Below the pieces are notes generated by a model. It was given only the letters and a program-made list of their open reading frames with translations. It was not told the origin of the DNA and ran no database searches. The translations under genes were made by a program, and so were the position numbers. Shown here piece after piece: positions 6,909 through 11,234 of a stretch of DNA of 11,234 nucleotides (position 1 is its first letter; each line of letters opens with the position of its first letter). The stretch is from Polyangiaceae bacterium (GTDB lineage Bacteria; Myxococcota; Polyangia; Polyangiales; Polyangiaceae). The stretch covers positions 1-11,234 of the forward strand of contig JAICTU010000307.1 in assembly GCA_025936205.1 (NCBI GenBank), read 5' to 3'.

Positions 6909-7898
6909 ATGAATGTGACATCCTCCGTACGCCGCGCCGAGCAACCCGTGCAGATCGGCAGCCGCCATGGCTACCGCATCGACGGTGACGTCGCTTACCT
7001 GAATGCCGAGCTGAGCGTGCCGCCGTACCATCCCGGTGGCTCCTGGGCGCTCGAGCTGTGGGCGAGCGAGCACGCCTATCAAGGCGGCGAACCAGCAGGC
7101 GTCCGGGTCAGCGAAGTTCAGTTCGATCTGCCGACCCCGCTCGCTCCGCACACGCACCGCGTGGAGGCTCAGGCACCCGCGCGCCTGCCGCTGCAGGGCG
7201 TGGCGCACACCATGCTGCTCGCGCTGGTCGAGCTCGACGGCGCCGAGCGCCGTGTGCACGATGTGGCGAGCTACCCGGCGCTCGAAGCCTTTCCGGCGCC
7301 GCATTTCGAGGGCACCGTGGGCTACCAGGTTCGTGGCCACGAAGTCGCGCTGCAGGCGGCCGAGGTCGCCAACCCGCGCGCCGCGAGCAACTTCAGCGGC
7401 ACGCTCTCGCTGGAGCTGTGGGCGGTGCCGCAGAACTCCGAGCTCGCGCCAGAGAGCGGGGGCGGCGTTTGCCTGGCGGCTGCCCAGCTCGCTCCGATCG
7501 CCGGCGGGCAGAGCGCGCACGAGCTCGACTGCCGTGCGGTGTTCAACGAGCCTGCCCCCGGGCTGTACGCGCTGCAGCTGCTGCTGCGCGAGTGGACGCA
7601 GGCGTTTGGCTACCTCACGCGCGATCGCCGCGGCTTCGCGCTACCGTACCGCGTCCAGGCGCCGGAAGCCCGGGCGCCCGAGAGCGTGCCGCCGGCGTCC
7701 GTGATTGTGCCGCGCTCGCGCGCCGTCTCGATCCAGACGGCCAGCGTCGAGGAGCTGGCGCGCGTGAAGGGCCTCAACCTGAAGATCGCAAAGGAGATCA
7801 TCAAGGCGCGCCCCTTCGCCGCCTTGGAGGATCTGCTGCGGGTGCACGGCGTCGGGCGCAAGACGTTCGACAAGATCCGCGCGCTGATCACGCTCTGA
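6909..7898 (+). CDS. Duplicated beta-domain protein with C-terminal ComEA-type helix-hairpin-helix region
   Basis: 329 residues. ATG 6909 has AGAGG 6 bases upstream; an in-frame ATG at 6849 lacks this. There is no signal peptide or TM helix, so it is predicted cytoplasmic, unlike secreted ComEA. Two halves look like duplicates of an Ig-like beta sandwich: about 18-135 with GGSWALELWASEHAY, and about 137-257 with SGTLSLELWAVPQNS. Each has a D/E-rich strand and a final L-L-x-L/E strand pattern. Residues 273-329 form a helix-hairpin-helix pair: SVEELARVKGLNLKIAKEII, with an atypical first hairpin (GLN instead of GxG), and VHGVGRKTFDKIRALI, with a canonical GVG hairpin. HhH pairs of this type bind DNA backbone non-specifically; whether the beta domains bind DNA, protein or sugar is unknown. 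It is an intracellular-looking gene surrounded by lipoprotein genes. A long palindrome lies 33 bp after its stop. Confidence 0.9.
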   Translation: MNVTSSVRRAEQPVQIGSRHGYRIDGDVAYLNAELSVPPYHPGGSWALELWASEHAYQGGEPAGVRVSEVQFDLPTPLAPHTHRVEAQAPARLPLQGVAHTMLLALVELDGAERRVHDVASYPALEAFPAPHFEGTVGYQVRGHEVALQAAEVANPRAASNFSGTLSLELWAVPQNSELAPESGGGVCLAAAQLAPIAGGQSAHELDCRAVFNEPAPGLYALQLLLREWTQAFGYLTRDRRGFALPYRVQAPEARAPESVPPASVIVPRSRAVSIQTASVEELARVKGLNLKIAKEIIKARPFAALEDLLRVHGVGRKTFDKIRALITL

Positions 7899-7930
7899 GG
7901 CGCCCTCGAGCGGATCGCGCCCGTGCCAAG

Positions 7931-7953
7931 CTGGTCGGCCATTGGCCGACCAG
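7931..7953. terminator. 23-bp near-perfect palindrome downstream of the HhH gene
   Basis: CTGGTCGGCCA (7931-7941) and TGGCCGACCAG (7943-7953) are perfect 11-bp arms around a single central T. As RNA this gives a 10-bp GC-rich stem with a triloop at most. It starts 33 bp after the stop of the HhH gene, within the 206-bp spacer before the LamG lipoprotein. Position suggests a terminator, but no T-run follows on either strand. The nearly uninterrupted dyad equally suits an operator for a dimeric regulator or a dispersed genomic palindrome. Confidence 0.45.
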
Positions 7954-8017
7954 GTCGGGCGCTGTACGAGGCTGTGGAGCCCCGGATCCTCGCTCGCGCC
8001 GTCGCCGGTCGTTTGGC

Positions 8018-8062
8018 GCGACGCTTGCTGGTGTTCTGGACCGTGGCAGCGAAGCGCGTCGC
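8018..8062 (+). promoter_or_regulatory. Bulged leader stem upstream of the LamG lipoprotein gene
   Basis: GCGAC, GCTT and GCTG (8018-8030) pair in order with CAGC (8047-8050), AAGC (8052-8055) and GTCGC (8058-8062). This gives a 13-bp stem with a 1-base and a 2-base bulge and a 16-base loop. It ends 42 bases before ATG 8105 and would lie in the 5' leader if transcription starts upstream. It was recognised by eye in GC-rich DNA, so chance is a real alternative. Confidence 0.25.
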
Positions 8063-8104
8063 TTTCCGCTCGCGCCGGCGAGCAAAAGATAGAAAGATCG
8101 CCCG

Positions 8105-9334
8105 ATGACTCGCTCGGGCATCGGGCTGCTCGCGTGGTGCTCGGTGAGCGCCGTCGCGGCTGCCTGCTTCGACTTCGAGCCTCATTACTGCCAGGGCGAC
8201 TGCTGCCAGGGGCAGTGCGAACAGATCCAGGAGAATGCGCCCTCGCAGGGCGGCGCAGGCGCGCTGGATGCCGGTCCTGTCGCCGAGCAGGCCGGCGTGG
8301 ATGGACCGGCGGGAGCAGGGGGGACCGGCGCAGGTGGCACTGCCTCTGCCGCTGGCCTCGACGCAGGCCAGGGCGGCGAAGCGAGCGACGCAGGCGAGCC
8401 GCCTGTGCTCGACGCCTCGAGCGAGCCGCTGCCGCCAGATCCGTGCGGCCCGGCGCTCGCCAACAAGCCAGCGCAAATCTGTCTCGGCGCACAATGTCTG
8501 GAGCTCGACTGCAGCCAGCGCGCTGCGCTCTCTTTGTGGCTCGATCCGAGCGCGCTGCCGCCCGCGGGGCAAGCGCTGCAGAGCTGGCCCGACCGCTCGG
8601 GGCTCGGCAACGACGCACGCCGGCAGCTCGACGATCCACTGTACCCGCTGCTCGTACAGGACGAGGCCCGCACGGTGGCGGACGCGGCGTTGCGCCGCAG
8701 CGTCGTGCTCACCGGCAACTGGCTGTCGCTGCCGCAGCCGCCCGGCAACCCATCGCTGCGCTTTGGCAGCGAAGAGTTCCTGGTGCTGGTGGCGGCGAGC
8801 GTACCCAGCACCCAGCTGAGCGACACCTACCTGTACTCGGCCAGCGACGCGCTCGGCGAGCTGCGGCTGTTGCTACAGCCGGATTGCGGCGGTGTCCTGC
8901 TCGGCGACAGACCGGGCGCGCCCAACGCGCCCTTCTACCTCACGGGCAGCTCCATCGGGCTCTACGACGACCAGACCCGCCTGTACGGGCTGCGCCGCCG
9001 CTCCTCCAACGAAATCGAGGTCCGCCTCAACGGCAACAGCGATCGTGGCATCGACTGCCTCGACCCGGCCCTCGACGTCGACGGAGAAGACAACGCCTTC
9101 AGCGCGCTGGGCACGACCGGCATCCTGCGCGCGCCTTCCGCTTCCCGCGGCAGGATCTCCGCGGTGGTGGCGTTCAAGGGTCACCTCGCCGATGCGCAGG
9201 TGACGGCGATCGAGCAGTTCCTGTGCAGCGCCCTCGGCGCCTGCGCGCCGGTCGCAGCGGCAGCGGTTCCACCCGTGGACCCCGCGTGCGCTCCGGACGC
9301 GCCCGGGCTCACGAGCTGCATCGACGATGAATGA
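8105..9334 (+). CDS. LamG/concanavalin-like domain lipoprotein
   Basis: 409 residues. The signal sequence MTRSGIGLLAWCSVSAVAAAC ends at Cys21, the likely lipidation site (AAAC). A short Cys cluster (HYCQGDCCQGQC) follows at about 27-38, then a Gly/Ala/Asp-rich linker (about 50-105) with several DAG motifs. From about residue 140, LSLWLDPSALPPAGQALQSW followed by PDRSGLGNDARR is characteristic of LamG-like jellyroll domains in surface proteins (LWLDA...W.D.SG.GNDA). The domain continues through FYLTGSSIGLYDD and RLNGNSDRG to RISAVVAFKGHLADAQVTAI, which matches the usual last strand and helix near residue 370. The tail has four more cysteines. Likely role: carbohydrate or protein binding at the cell surface (inference from family). 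The RBS is weak (AGAAAGA 7 bases upstream). The stop lies only 6 bp from the convergent gene's stop. Confidence 0.9.
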   Translation: MTRSGIGLLAWCSVSAVAAACFDFEPHYCQGDCCQGQCEQIQENAPSQGGAGALDAGPVAEQAGVDGPAGAGGTGAGGTASAAGLDAGQGGEASDAGEPPVLDASSEPLPPDPCGPALANKPAQICLGAQCLELDCSQRAALSLWLDPSALPPAGQALQSWPDRSGLGNDARRQLDDPLYPLLVQDEARTVADAALRRSVVLTGNWLSLPQPPGNPSLRFGSEEFLVLVAASVPSTQLSDTYLYSASDALGELRLLLQPDCGGVLLGDRPGAPNAPFYLTGSSIGLYDDQTRLYGLRRRSSNEIEVRLNGNSDRGIDCLDPALDVDGEDNAFSALGTTGILRAPSASRGRISAVVAFKGHLADAQVTAIEQFLCSALGACAPVAAAAVPPVDPACAPDAPGLTSCIDDE

Positions 9335-9340
9335 CGCCCC

Positions 9341-10645
9341 TCACTCGCAGACGGGCTGAGCGCTCGCCGCCAGCTGTGCGCACGTAGCATCCCACTTGCG
9401 CGTGCAACAGCGCGGGCGCAGCTGGCAAACGCTCTCCGTCACGCTGTTGCAACAGCTCGCTTGGCGCGGCAGCGCGCCGCCCGGCGGACTCAGCAGGGCG
9501 GCCACGGACGCGCACTGGCAGACGTTCGAGGCCGCCTGGAAGTCGGCTGCGCAAGTGCTGGTCCAGGCGCTGGAGCAGCACGCCGGATAGGTCGCACAAA
9601 AGTTACCCAGCGCCACCGCGGTCGCCGAGTCGCGCGCGGCGCTGATGCAATTGAGCTTGGGACGAGAGCTCGAGCCCGCGCACAGATCAAACTCGTAGTC
9701 CAGCGCCAGGCATTGCAGCGGAATGATGAACGGGCGCTGGTTCAGCTCCTCGGGTGTGCCCAGCACGACCCCGTTGCCCTCCGGTAGCGCCAGCAGCACC
9801 TGTCCGGCAGGATCCACCGACACGCCTACGCTCGCTCCGAGCGGCAACAGCGGACCACGGATCGCCTGTGCGCTGCTGACCACGATGCGCGAGAGCAAGC
9901 CGATCGCTCCGGGATCGATCGCGCGGACCGGGCGCGCACTGGCCAGGGCCGCGCGCTCACGCGTCGCCAGCGTCAGATCGCCCGTGACATCGAACGCGCG
10001 CGTCTGCGCCACCTGCGCCACGAACGCCGAGTATTGCCCCGGAGGATCCGCGTCGAAGCTGGTGTTGAAGACGGGCGCGGCCTGCAACTCCGTGCCGGCC
10101 AGGTTCACGGCGTCACGAAACACCCCCGCGATCACGCACGAGCCATTGGCCCCCAGCGCCACTCCCGTCGCCACTTCGTCGCCCGCGCCCCCCAGGCGGA
10201 TCGCCCAGGAGAGCGTGCTCCCTGCCCAGCGCGAAACGAAGATGTCGCGCTCGCCTGCGCTGGTCAGCTGCGTCGAGCCCAGCTCGAGCGTGCCGCTGAA
10301 GCCGCCCGCCAGACAACGATTCGTGCCGTCGCTGGCCACGCTCACCTGCGTGGAGGTCAGCGCTTGCACCAGCAGATCCCCTGGCGGCAAGCCGAGCGGC
10401 GGGGGCACAGGCTGCGAGGGCACAGGCTGCGAGGGCACAGGCTGCGAGGGCACAGGCTGCGAGGGCACAGGCTGCGAGGGCACAAGCTCCGTTGCCTCGG
10501 CCGCGCTGGGCGCGGAGAGCGCCTGCGCGAGCTGGCCCGTCACGGGCCCCTCGCCCGTTTCGCCCGCATCGGCCTGGCAAGCCCAGAGGCAGGCGCCCGC
10601 GAGAGCGAGCGTGCGCCAGCCATTCACCCCGGTGCCGTGTTCCAT
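9341..10645 (-). CDS. Lipoprotein with (PSQPV)n stalk, SBBP-like segment and CC-W-C cysteine tail
   Basis: 434 residues from ATG 10645, chosen because GAGGGA lies 5 bases upstream and the product begins directly with a signal peptide (MEHGTGVNGWRTLALAGACL). The frame is open to 10777 and ATG 10660 is an alternative. Lipidation is possible at Cys19 (AGAC) or Cys23 (LWAC). A proline-rich repeat of P-S-Q-P-V units lies at about 53-82. The region 92-190, with SAGERDIFVSRWAGSTLSWA and RLGGAGDEVATGVALG, resembles SBBP beta-propeller repeats common in myxobacteria, but too few units are visible for a full propeller. A Gly/Ala-rich middle region follows. From about 312 the protein is Cys-rich, with three CC-centred units: CCSSAWTSTC, CCNSVTESVC and CCTRKWDATC. 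It converges on the LamG lipoprotein gene. Probably surface-exposed; ligand unknown. Confidence 0.9.
   Translation of the reverse strand: MEHGTGVNGWRTLALAGACLWACQADAGETGEGPVTGQLAQALSAPSAAEATELVPSQPVPSQPVPSQPVPSQPVPSQPVPPPLGLPPGDLLVQALTSTQVSVASDGTNRCLAGGFSGTLELGSTQLTSAGERDIFVSRWAGSTLSWAIRLGGAGDEVATGVALGANGSCVIAGVFRDAVNLAGTELQAAPVFNTSFDADPPGQYSAFVAQVAQTRAFDVTGDLTLATRERAALASARPVRAIDPGAIGLLSRIVVSSAQAIRGPLLPLGASVGVSVDPAGQVLLALPEGNGVVLGTPEELNQRPFIIPLQCLALDYEFDLCAGSSSRPKLNCISAARDSATAVALGNFCATYPACCSSAWTSTCAADFQAASNVCQCASVAALLSPPGGALPRQASCCNSVTESVCQLRPRCCTRKWDATCAQLAASAQPVCE
10403..10489 (-). repeat. 15-bp tandem repeat encoding PSQPV
   Basis: The plus-strand unit GGGCACAGGCTGCGA occurs five times without a mismatch at 10403-10477, followed by a partial degenerate sixth copy (GGGCACAAGCTC). 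The unit is a multiple of three, so copy-number change by slippage would lengthen or shorten the Pro-rich linker just after the signal peptide without breaking the frame. Confidence 0.95.
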
Positions 10646-10650
10646 CCGCG

Positions 10651-10656
10651 TCCCTC
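10651..10656 (-). promoter_or_regulatory. Ribosome binding site deciding the (PSQPV)n lipoprotein start
   Basis: The minus strand reads GAGGGA 5 bases before ATG 10645. The upstream ATGs at 10660 and 10777 have no such site. Confidence 0.6.
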
Positions 10657-10709
10657 GCATGGCAGTTGCAGGGTGGATCGAGAACGCCGGGCTGTCCACC
10701 GCGCTAGTA

Positions 10710-10741
10710 GGAGAAACCCGAAGTCCGCGCCGGGTTTCTCC
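10710..10741. promoter_or_regulatory. 32-bp inverted repeat with perfect 11-bp arms
   Basis: GGAGAAACCCG (10710-10720) and CGGGTTTCTCC (10731-10741) flank a 10-base loop. It lies 65 bp upstream of ATG 10645, in the spacer after the two-TM gene. On the minus strand it is followed by TACTAGCGCG, without a T-run. It could be a terminator, a leader hairpin or an operator. Its length and perfection make chance unlikely, but its role is open. Confidence 0.5.
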
Positions 10742-10753
10742 AAATGTAGAGGA

Positions 10754-10798
10754 AGTACCGAGTGCAGAGTGCGGCACGAACTTGGGGCACGAGGTACT
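10754..10798 (-). terminator. Candidate terminator after the two-TM gene
   Basis: AGTACC (10754-10759) pairs with GGTACT (10793-10798), then a symmetric 2x2 mismatch, then GTGC (10762-10765) pairs with GCAC (10787-10790). Read on the minus strand, the stem begins 6 bases after the stop codon and is followed by the pyrimidine-rich TCCTCTACATTT. That is the best terminator context in the window, though the T-run is broken. Confidence 0.35.
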
Positions 10799-10803
10799 AG
10801 TGC

Positions 10804-11234
10804 TCAGAAGCGCCGCACCCAGCTCGCGCTCGCGCCCGCACCGCTGGCTTGCACCACCAGCCCCGACTCTGCCGCTTCATCCCGTGAGGACCACCAGAAG
10901 CCGATCGCCGCGCCCGCGCCGAGCCCTGCAGCAAGCACGCCGAAGATGCGAGCTCGCGTCTGCGCAGCGCGCCCCTCTGACTGAAGCTGAGCGACCTTCG
11001 CCTCCTCGCCCGCGTGCAAATGCGCGAGCTGGCTGTCTTTCGAACCCGCCTGTGCCAGGAATGCCACACTGAACGCCGCCGAGGCGCTCGCCGCACCTAC
11101 CAACCCCCACAACAACAGCGGCGTGCCCGAGCTGCTCTCCGCGGCGGGTCCCGACGCGAGCTCGTCCCAGCCGATTGCCGGCGGTCGCAGGCCATCCCCT
11201 GGGGCGCTGCTCCTCACGTCGAGCGTTTCACCGG
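10804..11234 (-). CDS. C-terminal part of a two-TM protein, 5' end outside window
   Basis: The frame is open from the right edge to the stop at 10804-10806. A GTG at 11217 could start a 137-aa protein, but the frame continues upstream (GETLDV) with no stop, so a longer protein is more likely. Visible parts, numbered from that GTG: a Ser/Ala/Pro linker (1-31), a hydrophobic helix (about 32-57, LLLWGLVGAASASAAFSVAF), a polar Gln/Glu/Ala-rich stretch likely helical (60-88), a second hydrophobic helix (about 90-110, IFGVLAAGLGAGAAIGFWW), and a final strand-like tail SGLVVQASGAGASASWVRRF. This C-terminal arrangement is common in myxobacterial PEGA/TPR-type envelope proteins, and GETLDV fits the end of a PEGA-like domain, but that domain itself is not in the window. 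It lies 158 bp upstream of the (PSQPV)n lipoprotein. Confidence 0.7.
   Translation of the reverse strand, partial: GETLDVRSSAPGDGLRPPAIGWDELASGPAAESSSGTPLLLWGLVGAASASAAFSVAFLAQAGSKDSQLAHLHAGEEAKVAQLQSEGRAAQTRARIFGVLAAGLGAGAAIGFWWSSRDEAAESGLVVQASGAGASASWVRRF

Noticed and set aside
7058..8092. 344-codon plus-strand frame overlapping the HhH gene
   Set aside because: Arg/Ala/Gly-rich shifted-frame product; the HhH frame has a good RBS and a recognisable domain.
7923..8108. 61-codon plus-strand frame starting with GTG and ending in a 4-base overlap with the LamG gene start
   Set aside because: The overlap looks operon-like, but there is no RBS, the product is Arg-rich without features, and its start contains the 23-bp palindrome. 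Chance is more likely.
7942..9330. 462-codon plus-strand frame over the LamG lipoprotein
   Set aside because: Arg/Ala/Gly-rich frame-shifted shadow; the other frame has the lipobox and LamG motifs.
10743..10748. TACATT (minus strand) as a -10 box for the (PSQPV)n lipoprotein gene
   Set aside because: No acceptable -35 at the right spacing, and the predicted start would fall inside the 32-bp inverted repeat.
9723..11072. 449-codon plus-strand frame opposite two minus-strand genes
   Set aside because: It crosses two genes and their spacer and reads the 15-bp repeat as GCEGT; no domain or RBS.

Overview
This is a GC-rich window typical of a large-genome myxobacterium (Polyangiales/Sorangiineae type). 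This is inferred from the protein style, not from a marker gene. The clues are lipoprotein signal peptides followed by Gly/Ala/Ser/Asp linkers, CGDG...CDDGN...DGDGC cysteine repeats, NDGDGLVDC motifs, PPC-like and LamG-like domains, and long Cys-rich tails. No rRNA, tRNA, transposase, integrase, phage gene or CRISPR array was found.

The layout holds eight genes with short spacers (the longest is 206 bp). From the left: (1) the 5' 3.16 kb of a minus-strand lipoprotein gene that runs off the left edge. Its product carries a carboxypeptidase-regulatory-like domain, a glutamine-amidotransferase-like region and a long array of disulfide-rich repeats. (2) A 140-aa minus-strand membrane protein. (3) and (4) Two plus-strand Cys-rich lipoproteins with PPC-like beta-sandwich domains. 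(5) A plus-strand protein without a signal peptide, built of two similar beta-rich halves and a C-terminal ComEA-type helix-hairpin-helix region. (6) A plus-strand lipoprotein with a LamG/concanavalin-like domain. (7) A minus-strand lipoprotein with a (PSQPV)n tandem repeat, an SBBP-like segment and a CC-W-C cysteine module, convergent with gene 6 across 6 bp. (8) The C-terminal part of a two-TM minus-strand protein that runs off the right edge.

Five of the eight products are predicted secreted lipoproteins and two more are membrane proteins. The region therefore looks like a patch of cell-envelope or surface proteins rather than a metabolic pathway. The spacers argue against one operon. Genes 2 and 3 diverge, genes 6 and 7 converge, and most spacers carry inverted repeats. 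The strongest are two 11-bp-arm repeats (7931-7953 and 10710-10741), two abutting 18-bp inverted repeats (3781-3816), and a leader hairpin just before gene 3. None has a convincing U-tract.

I see no defence, secretion or biosynthetic system. The most unusual items are the domain combination of gene 5, the mosaic of gene 1, and the intergenic palindromes.
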